In this document: in pieces, positions 42,231 through 50,990 of the stretch
Layout of the letters: every line of letters begins with the position of its first letter
Position numbering within the stretch: the first letter of the stretch is position 1
NCBI GenBank assembly: GCA_035764045.1
Contig: DASTZX010000453.1
Location: 15,816 to 79,815, forward strand
Length of the DNA: 64,000 bases
Reading direction: 5' to 3'
From: JAVDCA01 sp035764045
GTDB taxonomy: Bacteria > Pseudomonadota > Alphaproteobacteria > Rhizobiales > Xanthobacteraceae
The notes under the pieces: model-generated
Told to the model about the DNA's origin: nothing
Database searches by the model: none
What the model saw: only the letters and a program-made list of their open reading frames with translations
Translations under genes and position numbers: made by a program

Positions 42231-43676
42231 TCAGGTCTGGCTGCCCGGGAACTGGGTCCGCAGCGGCTTCTCTTCCAGGAAGACCAGCCCCACCAGCACG
42301 ACCCCGAGGCTGGCGGCGGCGGCATAGAACACGTGGCGGAAGCCCTCCGCCGCTTCGGCGGTCAGCGCCGCGGAGGCCGCGCCTGCGGGCACGTCGCCGA
42401 GCACGATCGCGCCGAAGATCGCGATCAGGATCGTGCTGTAGAGCGAGCGGGCGAAATTCATCGTGCCGACCGCGGTCCCGAACTGGTGGGTCGCAACCGT
42501 GTTCTGCAGGGTGATCGAGGCGAGCGGAGGAATCGGGCCGAAGCCGATCCCGATCAGCGCCAGCAGGATCTCGAAGGTGAGCGGCGTGAGGCGGTCCGCC
42601 AGGACCGCGAGCGTCGTGATCGATGCGATCGCGAGCACGATGCCGACCAGTGGAATGGTCTTGTAGCGCGTCATCCGGCCATAGAACTGGCCGGACACGC
42701 CGGCCGACGAGTTCACCGTGACCATCAGCACCATCAGGCTCAGACCCGCACTGGTCGGCGACAGGCCGATCACGCTCTGCAGGTACATGGGCAGGAAGAT
42801 GTTGAGGCCGACGATCGAGCCCCAGCCGAAGCTGTTCATCATGAAGGCGCAACGCGCCACCGGGTCGCGCAGGATCGAGAGCGGGATCAGCGGCTCGGGT
42901 GCGGTGAGCAGGCGCACCACGAAGCCGGTGCCGACCGCGATAGCGAGAGTGGCCAGGGTGAGAATCGGCGGAGAGGTCCAGCCATAGCGTACGCCGCCGA
43001 GGTTGAGCGCGAGCATGAACGAGATGCTCGCCGCCATGATCAGCACCGCCCCCAGCACGTCGAGCCGATGATAGCGCTCGTTCCGCGGCAGGCGCCGCAG
43101 CAGCGTGAAGGTGAGCGCCAGCGCCACGACGCCCATCGCCATGTTGAGCGCGAAGATCATCTTCCAGTGCAGGTGCTGGGCGATGAAGCCGCCGAGCGCC
43201 GGCCCGCAGGCGCCCGCGGTCGTGTAGGTGGCGGAGAAATAGGCGTAGTACCGCCCGCGATCCTTCGGCGCCGTGAGGTCGCCCAGGACGACCATCCCCA
43301 TCGACGCCATGCCGCCGCCGCCGAGCCCGTGCAGGATGCGCCCGCAGATCAGCACCAGCATGTTGGGCGCCGCCAGGCAGACGATCGAGCCGAGCATGTA
43401 GGCGGACAGCGCGATCAGAACCGTCAGCCGGCGGCCGTAGATGTCGCTGACCTTGCCGTACAGTGGGGTGGCCGCCGTCGAGGCGATCAGGTAGGCGGTG
43501 ACCAGCCATGGCAGGCTGTGCACGTCGCCGAGGTCGCGGCCGATGGTCGGCAGCGCGCTCGCCAGGATAGTCTGGTCGAGCGAGGCCATGAAGACCGGGA
43601 GCAGCATGCCCCAGATGACGAGCCGGGTCTCCGCGTGGCTGAGCGTCGCCGGTATCGGATGGGCCTGTGCGTCCAC
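42231..43676 (-). CDS. MFS drug:H+ antiporter (DHA2, 14-TMS type)
   Basis: The 481-residue protein has about fourteen hydrophobic segments and the DHA2 motifs LDQTILASALPTIGRDLG near residue 33 and YGKVSDIYGRRLTVLIAL (motif A) near 73, with GPALGGFIAQHLHWKMIFALN (motif C) near 160. It should export toxic or metabolite compounds using the proton gradient. The start is GTG 43676. It is the last gene of a long leftward series, six bases after the SDR stop. Confidence 0.9.
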   Translation of the reverse strand: MDAQAHPIPATLSHAETRLVIWGMLLPVFMASLDQTILASALPTIGRDLGDVHSLPWLVTAYLIASTAATPLYGKVSDIYGRRLTVLIALSAYMLGSIVCLAAPNMLVLICGRILHGLGGGGMASMGMVVLGDLTAPKDRGRYYAYFSATYTTAGACGPALGGFIAQHLHWKMIFALNMAMGVVALALTFTLLRRLPRNERYHRLDVLGAVLIMAASISFMLALNLGGVRYGWTSPPILTLATLAIAVGTGFVVRLLTAPEPLIPLSILRDPVARCAFMMNSFGWGSIVGLNIFLPMYLQSVIGLSPTSAGLSLMVLMVTVNSSAGVSGQFYGRMTRYKTIPLVGIVLAIASITTLAVLADRLTPLTFEILLALIGIGFGPIPPLASITLQNTVATHQFGTAVGTMNFARSLYSTILIAIFGAIVLGDVPAGAASAALTAEAAEGFRHVFYAAAASLGVVLVGLVFLEEKPLRTQFPGSQT

Positions 43677-43682
43677 CGGGCC

Positions 43683-44453
43683 TTACTCCGCGGTCCAGCC
43701 GCCGTCGAGCACCAGCGCCGATCCCGTCATCAGGGACGAGGCATCGGAGGCGAGGAACACGATGGCGCCGGTGAGGTCCTCGAGCTGGCCGAGCCGGCCG
43801 AGCTTGATCTTGGAAAGGACCTCGTCGCGGAACGCCTTGTTGGCGAAGAACGGGCGGGTCATCGGCGTCTCGAGAAAGGTCGGGCCGATGCTGTTGACCC
43901 GGATGTTGTGCGGGGCAAGCTCGACCGCCATCGCCTTGGTGAATCCTTCCATTGCGTGCTTGGTCGCGCAGTAGACGGTGCGCCGCGCCGCCCCCACATG
44001 TCCCATCTGCGACGAGACGTTGATGATCGAGCCCGGCTGCTTGGCTTCGATCAGCCGCAGCGCCACCGCCTGGGCGGCGAAGAACGCCGCCCGCACGTTG
44101 AGGGAGAAGATCGCGTCGAAGTCCTCGACCGTGACGTCGGGGAGGAAAGCGGGACGGTTCATGCCTGCATTGTTGACCAGGATATGAAACGGCTCGGCGG
44201 CGGCGATCGCCGCACGTAACGCCGCGAGGTCGGTGACGTCGAGCCTGAGCGCGTCAGCCTTCTCGCCGCGCGCGCGGATCGCCGCGGCCGCTGCATCGAT
44301 CTCGGCTTCGGTACGCGCGCAAAGCGTCACATGCGCGCCCATCGCCGCCAGCGCCGAGGCAGCCGCCAATCCGATGCCGCGCCCCCCGCCGGTGACGAGC
44401 GCGCGCCGGCCGTCGAGGCGGAAGGAGGGGGTTTTGGTGAGCTCGATGGTCAA
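43683..44453 (-). CDS. Short-chain dehydrogenase/reductase (SDR)
   Basis: The 256-residue protein has the cofactor loop ALVTGGGRGIGLAAASALAA near residue 17, NNAG near 95, SSQMGHVGAARRTVYCATKHAMEG with the catalytic Ser, Tyr and Lys (YCATK) near 155, and the C-terminal SSLMTGSALVLDGGWTAE. The start is probably TTG 44453, since no ATG lies between the upstream stop and the glycine loop; no good SD is visible, so the exact start is uncertain. It probably oxidises a secondary alcohol made by neighbouring enzymes. Confidence 0.88.
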   Translation of the reverse strand: MTIELTKTPSFRLDGRRALVTGGGRGIGLAAASALAAMGAHVTLCARTEAEIDAAAAAIRARGEKADALRLDVTDLAALRAAIAAAEPFHILVNNAGMNRPAFLPDVTVEDFDAIFSLNVRAAFFAAQAVALRLIEAKQPGSIINVSSQMGHVGAARRTVYCATKHAMEGFTKAMAVELAPHNIRVNSIGPTFLETPMTRPFFANKAFRDEVLSKIKLGRLGQLEDLTGAIVFLASDASSLMTGSALVLDGGWTAE

Positions 44454-44474
44454 AATCGTTTCTTTGCTATTCCC

Positions 44475-44581
44475 GTCATCCTGAGCTGCGAGCGAAGCGA
44501 GCCTCGAAGGATGATCGGCCAATGCCCCGGCCGTCGCCCTTCGAGGCTCCGCCGCTACGCGGCGGAGCGCCTCAGGGTGAC
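44475..44581. repeat. Palindromic intergenic element
   Basis: GTCATCCTGAG at 44475-44485 pairs with CTCAGGGTGAC at 44571-44581 (one mismatch); inside are GCCTCGAAGG / CCTTCGAGGC and a CTCCGCCGC...GCGGCGGAG hairpin. The nested design matches dispersed elements common in alphaproteobacterial genomes. It interrupts the leftward gene series and may process the transcript. Confidence 0.65.
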
Positions 44582-44604
44582 GGTGATAGGTTGAAATGAC
44601 ACAA

Positions 44605-45912
44605 CTACTCCGCCGCCTGGGCGTAGCCGACATTGCGCCGGCCATAGCGGCGCACCCGCACATTGGCCTGCTCGGCGTGCCCGAGGAAGCCCTCGAGAAC
44701 GCACAGTCGCGAACAGTACTCGCCGACCATCGCGCTCGCCTCGTCGGTCAGCACCTTCTGGAACGTGCAAGTCTTGAGGAATTTCCCCACCCACAGGCCG
44801 CCGGTGTAGCGCGCCGCCTTCTTGGTCGGCAGGGTGTGGTTGGTGCCGATCACCTTGTCCCCGAAGGCCACGTTGGTGCGCGGTCCGAGGAACAGCGAGC
44901 CGTAATTGACCATGTTGTCGAGGAAATAATCCGGGTCGCGGGTCATCACCTGGACGTGCTCGGAGGCGATGCGGTCGGCCTCCCTGACCATCTCGTCCTC
45001 GCTGTCGCACACGATCACCTCGCCGAAGTCCTCCCACGCCTTCCGGGCGGCGTCGGCGGTCGGCAGGATCGACAAGAGCCGCTCGACCTCCGCCATGGTG
45101 GCGCGTGCCAGCTTCTCCGAATTGGTGATCAGCACCGCCGGCGAGGTCGGCCCGTGCTCGGCCTGGCCGAGCAGGTCGGTCGCGCAGATCTCGGCATCCA
45201 CGCTGTCATCCGCGATGATCAGCGTCTCGGTCGGGCCGGCGAGCAGATCGATGCCGACGCGGCCGAACAGCTGGCGCTTGGCTTCGGCCACATAGGCGTT
45301 GCCCGGGCCGACGATCATGTCGACGCCCGGGATCGTTTCGGTGCCGAGCGCCATGGCGGCGACCGCCTGCACGCCGCCGAGCACGAAGATCTCGTCGGCG
45401 CCGCCGAAATGCATCGCCGCGACGATCGCCGGATGGGGGCCGCCGCGGAACGGGGGCGCGGAGGCGATGATGCGCTTCACGCCGGCGACCTTGGCGGTGA
45501 CGATCGACATGTGCGCGGAGGCGACCATGGGATAGCGGCCGCCCGGGACGTAGCAGCCGATGCTCGCCACCGGGATGTGCCGGTGGCCGAGGATGACGCC
45601 CGGCAGCGTCTCGACCTCGAGGTCGCGCAGGGTCTCCTTCTGCTTCTGGGCGAAATGGCGCACCTGGCTCTGCGCGAACTTGATGTCCTCGAGGTCGCGC
45701 TTGCCCACCTGGGCGATCGCCTTGTCGATCTCCTGATCGGTCAGCCGAAAACTCTTCGGCTCCCAGTTGTCGAACTTCTTCGACAGCTCGCGGACCGCAG
45801 TGTCGCCGCGCGCCTCGACGTCGGCCAGGATCTGCTCGACCGTCTCGCGCACCTTTGCGTCGGCCGCCTTGACCGCGCTTGCATCCATTCCACGCTTGAG
45901 ATGGCGGGCCAT
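44605..45912 (-). CDS. HisD-superfamily dehydrogenase, sulfopropanediol dehydrogenase (HpsN)-like
   Basis: The 435-residue protein is related to histidinol dehydrogenase: YVPGGRYPMVASAHMSI near residue 122, FGGADEIFVLGGVQAVAAMALGT near 170, GPGNAYVAEAKRQLFG and GPTETLIIAD near 225, and GQAEHGPTSPAVLIT near 255, which carry the zinc and NAD positions. The C-terminal block GTNHTLPTKKAARYTGGLWVGKF resembles catabolic HpsN-type enzymes more than biosynthetic HisD. The catabolic neighbours support oxidation of a diol or amino alcohol; sulfopropanediol is one candidate. Confidence 0.78.
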   Translation of the reverse strand: MARHLKRGMDASAVKAADAKVRETVEQILADVEARGDTAVRELSKKFDNWEPKSFRLTDQEIDKAIAQVGKRDLEDIKFAQSQVRHFAQKQKETLRDLEVETLPGVILGHRHIPVASIGCYVPGGRYPMVASAHMSIVTAKVAGVKRIIASAPPFRGGPHPAIVAAMHFGGADEIFVLGGVQAVAAMALGTETIPGVDMIVGPGNAYVAEAKRQLFGRVGIDLLAGPTETLIIADDSVDAEICATDLLGQAEHGPTSPAVLITNSEKLARATMAEVERLLSILPTADAARKAWEDFGEVIVCDSEDEMVREADRIASEHVQVMTRDPDYFLDNMVNYGSLFLGPRTNVAFGDKVIGTNHTLPTKKAARYTGGLWVGKFLKTCTFQKVLTDEASAMVGEYCSRLCVLEGFLGHAEQANVRVRRYGRRNVGYAQAAE

Positions 45913-45940
45913 GGAAATCTCCTTCGTTCTTTTTCTTCGT

Positions 45941-46079
45941 CATGGCCGGGCTTGTCCCGGCCATCCACGCCTTATCTCGCGAAGTCTAGAGACGTGGACC
46001 CCCGGGACAAGCCCGGGGGTGACGTCCGGATGCGTGGCACGAGATCCCGGATCGGCGCTTCGCGCCGTCCGGGATGACC
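45941..46079. repeat. Palindromic intergenic element cluster
   Basis: Three hairpins occur in a row: GGCCGGGCTTGTCCCGGCC near 45944, ACCCCCGGGACAAGCCCGGGGGT at 45998-46020 (the inner CCCGGGACAAGCCCGGG shown in the sequence), and TCCCGGATC...GTCCGGGA at about 46044-46076. The second half of the set resembles the element at 28351-28425. It lies between two leftward genes. Confidence 0.65.
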
Positions 46080-46088
46080 GCTACGCGG

Positions 46089-47042
46089 TCATTTAATCGC
46101 CTGCGGGTTGATCGGCGAGCCGGTGCCGCCTGTGATGATGAGCGGCGGGCCGCAGAAGAAGAACTCGTAGATGCCGTCCTCCTCGCAGTCGTCGGCAAGC
46201 TCCTTGAGGTAGAAGATCTCGCCCATGCACAGGCCCATGGCCGGGATCACCACCCAGTGCCAAGGCTGGTTCGCCTCGGTGGTCTCGTTCGGCCGCACCT
46301 CGACACCCCAGGTATCGGAGCAGATCGCCGCGACCTGCTTGTCCTGGCACCAGTAGCAGTTCTCGAACTTGACCCCCGGCGCATCGCCGCCCGCGTAGCC
46401 GCCCCACGTTCCCTCCGAAAGGCAACGTTCCATCTGGCCGGTGCGGATGATGACGAAGTCGGCGCGCCGGATTTCAACGTTCTGCGCCCGCGCGCATTTG
46501 TCGAGCTCCTCGTTGGAGATGCTCTCGCCGTCCTTGAGCCAGGGCACGCCGCGGAAGCGCGCGATGTCGAGCAGCACGCCGCGGCCGACCATCTTGTTCC
46601 GGGAGTGCTCGATGCCGAGCACGCTCAGCCCGCGCGAGTCGATCAGCTTGGCATCGTGGCCGTTGTAGGCCTTGTCCTCGTAGAACACGTGCCCGAGCGC
46701 GTCCCAGTGGGTCGCCCCTTGGACGCAGAGATTGAGCGTGTCGTCGGCGTAACGGATCTTGTTCCAGTCCTGCTGCCCCGCGATGGCGTCGGTGCCGGTC
46801 GCCAGCATCTGGTGGATCGGATTGAAGCGGCCGCCGAACAGTCCGGTCTGCGGGCCATTGCGGTCGAGCGGGATGCCGAGCGCAAACACCTTTCCGGTGC
46901 GGATGAGCGTCGCGGCGTTGACGATGTCTTCCGGCGTGACGTGGTTGAGGGTGCCGATCTGGTCATCCTTGCCCCAGCGGCCCCAATTCGAGAGCTTCTT
47001 GGACGCCTCCTCGATTGCGGCCTTTCCGACTTTGATATTCAT
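46089..47042 (-). CDS. Cyclase-family (kynurenine formamidase-like) protein
   Basis: The 317-residue protein belongs to the cyclase/KynB-like metal hydrolase family. The metal-binding HxxxDxxxH-like segment appears as GATHWDALGHVFYEDKAYNGH near residue 110, with GRGVLLDIARFRG near 155 and WGVEVRPNE near 245. Such enzymes hydrolyse amides or lactones in aromatic or terpenoid breakdown. GGAGG occurs ten bases before ATG 47042. It is downstream of the molybdenum hydroxylase genes in the same direction, with a 116-base gap. Confidence 0.88.
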   Translation of the reverse strand: MNIKVGKAAIEEASKKLSNWGRWGKDDQIGTLNHVTPEDIVNAATLIRTGKVFALGIPLDRNGPQTGLFGGRFNPIHQMLATGTDAIAGQQDWNKIRYADDTLNLCVQGATHWDALGHVFYEDKAYNGHDAKLIDSRGLSVLGIEHSRNKMVGRGVLLDIARFRGVPWLKDGESISNEELDKCARAQNVEIRRADFVIIRTGQMERCLSEGTWGGYAGGDAPGVKFENCYWCQDKQVAAICSDTWGVEVRPNETTEANQPWHWVVIPAMGLCMGEIFYLKELADDCEEDGIYEFFFCGPPLIITGGTGSPINPQAIK

Positions 47043-47158
47043 CGGACGCTGTCCTCCGTCATCCCTGTCGCTTTTAGGTCGTGGCCGCGATATTGCCGCC
47101 GCCGCGGTTACCCGTCTACCGCCGGGACGCGGGGCTGCCAAGCGCCGCAGCTATGCGG

Positions 47159-49555
47159 TCAGATCTTGTCCAGCGCGGCGAGAATGCGGTCGGGCGTGAG
47201 GGGTATCTCGGTGATTACTTTTGCGCCGAGGGGACGCAAGGCGTCGTTGACGGCATTGACCACGCAGCCCGGCGCGCCGGCCGTGCCGGCCTCGCCCGCA
47301 CCCTTGGCGCCGAGCTCGGAATCGGCGGTCGGCGACACCACATGGCCGACCTCGATGTCCGGCATTTCGCCCGCCATGGGCACCAGATAATCCGCCATGT
47401 TGCCATTGAGGAGCTGGCCGCGCGCATCGTAGACGCAGTGCTCGAGCAGCGCTGCCCCGATGCCCTGCACCACGCCGCCCCGCACCTGCTCGTCGACGAG
47501 CTGCGGGTTGATCACCGTGCCGCAGTCCTCCACGCACCAGTGCTTGAGCAGCCGGACGAAGCCGGTGTCGGCATCGACCTCGAGCCAGCTCGCCTGGATG
47601 CCGTTGGTGAAGGCGAAGGGCCAGCCGCGCGGGACATAGTGCCGCGTCGCCATCAGCTCGGCCTGGAAGCCCGGCGGCAGCGTGTCGGGGCGGAAATAGG
47701 CGATCCGCGCCACCTCGTCGAGACCTAGCCGCTCACGGCCGGTGTCGGCGTCGACCACCGCGCCGTTGCGGATGTCGAGGGCCTCGGGCGCGGCCTGCAG
47801 GATCGAGCCCGCGACCGCAAGCACGTTCGCCCGCAGGGCCTTGCCGGCCTGCCAGGCGGCCTCGCCGCCGATGCCGGCCGCGCGCGACGCCCAGGTGCCG
47901 CCCCCATAGGGAACGTTGTCGGTGTCGCCGGTGATCACGCGCACCTTGTCGAGCGGCACCCCGAAGGCCGTCGCGACGCATTGCGCGACCGCCGCCTCCG
48001 CCCCCTGGCCCTGCTCGGTGATCCCGGCATGGCAGAAGATCGCGCCGGTCGCGTCGAGCCGCACCGTCGCGCCGTCCTGGGAGGAGATGCGTGCGCCGCC
48101 GACGCCGTAGAAGGCGGCCGAGGGGTTCGTCACCTCGATGAAGCTCGCGAACCCGATCCCGCGATGGATGCCCTGCTCGCGCAGCCGCGCCTGCTCGGCG
48201 CGCAGGCCCTGGTAGTCCATCATCGCCACGATCTTGGCGAGGGCGGCATGATGCGACAGCTTCTCGAACTTGAGCCCGGCGGCCGATCCGCACGGATAGG
48301 CATCGTCGGGGACGAGATTGCGCCGGCGGAATTCGACCGGGTCCATGCCGATGCGCGCCGCCGCCATCTCGACCAGGTTCTCGGTCACCGAGGTCGCGAT
48401 CGGATGGCCGACGGCGCGGTATTGGCACATCACGTTCTTGTTCTGAAACACCACGCGCGCTCGGGCCCGGTAGTTCGGGCAGGTGTACGGCCCGCCCACC
48501 AGGTTGACGACCTGGTTCGCTTCGATCCCCGAAGTGCGCGGATAGACCGAATAGGGCCCGATGCCGGTGAGGTCGTCGATCTCGAACGCCGTGATCGTGC
48601 CGTCGCGCTTGACGCCGATCTTGGCGTGAATCCGGTGATCGCGCGCGTGAATATCGGTGACGAAGCTCTCGATCCGGTCGGCCACGAACTTCACCGGCCG
48701 CTTGAGCAGCTTCGAGAGCGCGACGGTCGCCATCTCGTCCGCATAGGTGTGCACCTTGATGCCGAACGAGCCGCCCACGTCCTTGGTCAGCACCCGCACC
48801 TGGTGCTCGGCGAGGCCGAGATGCTTGGCGAACAGGTTCTGCATCATGTGTGGCGCCTGGGTGCCCTGGTACACGGTCAGGCGCTGATCGCCCGCGTTCC
48901 AGTCGGCGACGGTCGCGCGCGGCTCGTTGGTGACCCCGGTGTGGCGGCCGAAGCGGAACGTCGCCTCGACGACCTCGTCCGCCGTCGCAAACGCCGTGTC
49001 GACCTCCCCCGCCTCGTGCTTGCGCTCGAAGGTGAGATTGTCGCCGAGCGACGCATGGATCACCGGAGTCATGGGATCGAGCGCGGTCTCGGGATCCGTG
49101 ACGGCGGTGAGCTCCTCATAGTCGACGGTCACCAGCTCGCAGGCATCCTCGGCTTCGGCGCGGGACCGTGCCACCACTGCGCAGACCGCCTCGCCCTGCC
49201 AGCAGGCGCGCTCCACCGCGATCGCGTGCTGCGGTGCCGACTTGATGCCCTTGAGATGGGTGAGCACGCCGACCCAGGGCGTCATGACCTGCGCCAGCTC
49301 CGCCCCGGTCACCACCGCGATGACGCCCGGCGCCTGCCTGGCCGTAGCGCGATCGATCGCCCGGATGCGCGCATGCGCGTAGGGGCTGCGCACGAATGCC
49401 ACATGCGCCATGCGCGGCAGCGTGACGTCGCTGACATACTGGCCGCGCCCCTGGGTGAGCCGGGCGAGGTTCGGCCGCGGCACCGAGCGTCCGATATAGG
49501 AGTTCGGCCGGTCGAGCGCGCTTAGCGCCGAGGGAACGTCGTCGGCGATCTTCAT
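47159..49555 (-). CDS. Molybdenum hydroxylase large subunit (CoxL/XdhB-like) with variant active-site loop
   Basis: The 798-residue subunit binds the molybdopterin cofactor. Seen: GRGQYVSDVTLPRMAHVAFVRSPYAHARI near the N terminus, TKDVGGSFGIKVH near 255, the active-site loop CQYRAVGHPIA near 380, GITEQGQGAEAAVAQ near 500 and KGAGEAGTAG with the catalytic Glu near 755. The loop differs from CO dehydrogenase (AYRCSFR) and from the usual AYRGAGR form, so the substrate is probably a heterocycle or aldehyde rather than CO. The start overlaps the CoxS-type stop as ATGA. Confidence 0.88.
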   Translation of the reverse strand: MKIADDVPSALSALDRPNSYIGRSVPRPNLARLTQGRGQYVSDVTLPRMAHVAFVRSPYAHARIRAIDRATARQAPGVIAVVTGAELAQVMTPWVGVLTHLKGIKSAPQHAIAVERACWQGEAVCAVVARSRAEAEDACELVTVDYEELTAVTDPETALDPMTPVIHASLGDNLTFERKHEAGEVDTAFATADEVVEATFRFGRHTGVTNEPRATVADWNAGDQRLTVYQGTQAPHMMQNLFAKHLGLAEHQVRVLTKDVGGSFGIKVHTYADEMATVALSKLLKRPVKFVADRIESFVTDIHARDHRIHAKIGVKRDGTITAFEIDDLTGIGPYSVYPRTSGIEANQVVNLVGGPYTCPNYRARARVVFQNKNVMCQYRAVGHPIATSVTENLVEMAAARIGMDPVEFRRRNLVPDDAYPCGSAAGLKFEKLSHHAALAKIVAMMDYQGLRAEQARLREQGIHRGIGFASFIEVTNPSAAFYGVGGARISSQDGATVRLDATGAIFCHAGITEQGQGAEAAVAQCVATAFGVPLDKVRVITGDTDNVPYGGGTWASRAAGIGGEAAWQAGKALRANVLAVAGSILQAAPEALDIRNGAVVDADTGRERLGLDEVARIAYFRPDTLPPGFQAELMATRHYVPRGWPFAFTNGIQASWLEVDADTGFVRLLKHWCVEDCGTVINPQLVDEQVRGGVVQGIGAALLEHCVYDARGQLLNGNMADYLVPMAGEMPDIEVGHVVSPTADSELGAKGAGEAGTAGAPGCVVNAVNDALRPLGAKVITEIPLTPDRILAALDKI

Positions 49556-50055
49556 GTCGCGGCCTTCGTCTTGTTGCTCCCCGCCCGCGCCTGCGCTACG
49601 GCTTCGACCGCATCGACGATGGCGTGATATCCGGTGCAGCGGCAGTAGTTGCCCGAGAGATGCTCGCGGATCTGTTCGCGGCTCGGCACGCCGCCGCGAG
49701 CGAGCAGCGCCTGCGCGGTCAGCAGCATGCCGGGCGTGCAGAACCCGCACTGCAAGGCGTTGCGCGCCTGGAACGCCTGCTGCAGATCGGCGATCGCGCC
49801 CGAATCCGCCACGCCCTCGATCGTCTCGACCGATGCGCCGTCGCACTGCACCGCGAGGGTGAGGCAGCCGCGCACGATCGCGCCGTCGAGACGCACCGTG
49901 CAGGCGCCGCACACGCCGTGCTCGCACCCGACATGGCTGCCGGTCAGACCGAGATCCTCGCGCAGGAAATCGACCAGCGTCTTGCGCGCGTCGACCCGCT
50001 CGCGCACCGCCTCGCCGTTGACCGTGAGCGCGAGATCGCAAAAGCGCTCCGTCAC
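49552..50055 (-). CDS. Molybdenum hydroxylase [2Fe-2S] subunit (CoxS-like)
   Basis: The 167-residue subunit has both iron-sulfur sites: the plant-type ferredoxin cluster GCEHGVCGACTV with a later Cys (GCLTLAVQC) near residues 44-71, and the C-terminal four-Cys cluster CGFCTPG near 103 and NYCRCTGY near 137. It passes electrons from the molybdenum centre to the FAD subunit. Four-base overlaps with both neighbours show tight coupling in the order FAD subunit, iron-sulfur subunit, molybdenum subunit. Confidence 0.95.
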   Translation of the reverse strand: MTERFCDLALTVNGEAVRERVDARKTLVDFLREDLGLTGSHVGCEHGVCGACTVRLDGAIVRGCLTLAVQCDGASVETIEGVADSGAIADLQQAFQARNALQCGFCTPGMLLTAQALLARGGVPSREQIREHLSGNYCRCTGYHAIVDAVEAVAQARAGSNKTKAAT

Positions 50056-50906
50056 GCTCGCCCTCCCTGAAGCTGCAGCGCGGCCCGGCGCAGCAGCACG
50101 CCGGCGAGATGTCGTCGCGCCGCCGCCGACGCCTGCACGTCGTCGGGCGGATCGAGGTCCTGCGCCAGCGCCGCCACCGCGTCCTCGCCGCGCTCCATGG
50201 CGGCTTCCGCGGCGCGCGCCCGCACCGCCGTCGCGCCCACGCCGAAGAAGGCAAGGCGCACATCCTTGAGCGCGGCGCCTTCGGCGCGTGCGGCCGCCGC
50301 CAGTCCGACGAGCGCATAGTCGCCATGTCGGCGCGCCAGCTCGGCGAATCCGGTGCGGTTCTCTGCGCGCGCTGCCGGCACATGGATCGCCGTGAGCACG
50401 TCGCCCGGGCCGAGCGCGGTTTCGAACAGGCCCTTGAAGAAGTCGTCCGCCTTGATCCGCCGGCGCCCGCCCGCGCCCGCGACCTCGACCTCGCCGCCGA
50501 GCGCGAGCAGGCAGGCCGGCAGCTCGGCGGCCGGATCCGCATAGGCGATCGAGCCGCCGATCGTGCCGCGATTGCGGATCGCCGGATGGGCGATATGCGG
50601 CAGCGCCCGCGCGATGAGCGGCGCATCGCGCGCGATGATGTCCGAGCGCTCCGCCTCGGCATGGCGGACGAGCGCGCCGATGGTCAGCGTGTCGCCCGCG
50701 CGCGCGATCCGCTTGAGGTCGTCGAGGGCGTTGATGTCGATCAGAAGTTTTGGCGCGGACAGCCGCATGTTGAGCGTCGCGATCAGGCTCTGACCGCCCG
50801 CCAGAAGCCGGGAATCGGCGTACTGCGATAAGAGCGCGATCGCGTGCTCGAGCGATTGTGCCTTGGCAAAACCGAATGGCGCCGGCTTCAAAGGCGCTTC
50901 CCCCAT
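50052..50906 (-). CDS. Molybdenum hydroxylase FAD subunit (CoxM-like)
   Basis: The 284-residue flavoprotein has the PCMH-type FAD loop LLAGGQSLIATLNMRL near residue 35 and the second FAD motif IRNRGTIGGSIAYADPAAELP near 110, both hallmarks of CoxM. ATG 50906 is used; no SD is visible, so the start could be leaderless or slightly shifted. It is first in the leftward CoxM-S-L trio, and its upstream region faces the atypical SDR gene with 84 bases between. Confidence 0.92.
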   Translation of the reverse strand: MGEAPLKPAPFGFAKAQSLEHAIALLSQYADSRLLAGGQSLIATLNMRLSAPKLLIDINALDDLKRIARAGDTLTIGALVRHAEAERSDIIARDAPLIARALPHIAHPAIRNRGTIGGSIAYADPAAELPACLLALGGEVEVAGAGGRRRIKADDFFKGLFETALGPGDVLTAIHVPAARAENRTGFAELARRHGDYALVGLAAAARAEGAALKDVRLAFFGVGATAVRARAAEAAMERGEDAVAALAQDLDPPDDVQASAAARRHLAGVLLRRAALQLQGGRA

Positions 50907-50990
50907 GATGTTGTTGGCGTCTATTGTCGCCGAGAACCGCGAGGCGTCAATGGCGCGGGATCGCGGCCCAAGCGCACGGGGATCGAGCAC

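Noticed and set aside
42105..44219. 704-codon plus-strand frame opposite the MFS and SDR genes
   Set aside because: It begins inside the 83-bp repeat and has a low-complexity His/Asp/Arg composition; both minus-strand genes have full family motifs.
44605..45912. Histidinol dehydrogenase of histidine biosynthesis
   Set aside because: No other his genes are near, the C-terminal block fits HpsN-type catabolic enzymes, and the surroundings are catabolic.
47159..49555. Aerobic carbon monoxide dehydrogenase
   Set aside because: The active-site loop lacks the Cys-Ser-Phe-Arg motif of form I CO dehydrogenase, so a CO role is not supported.
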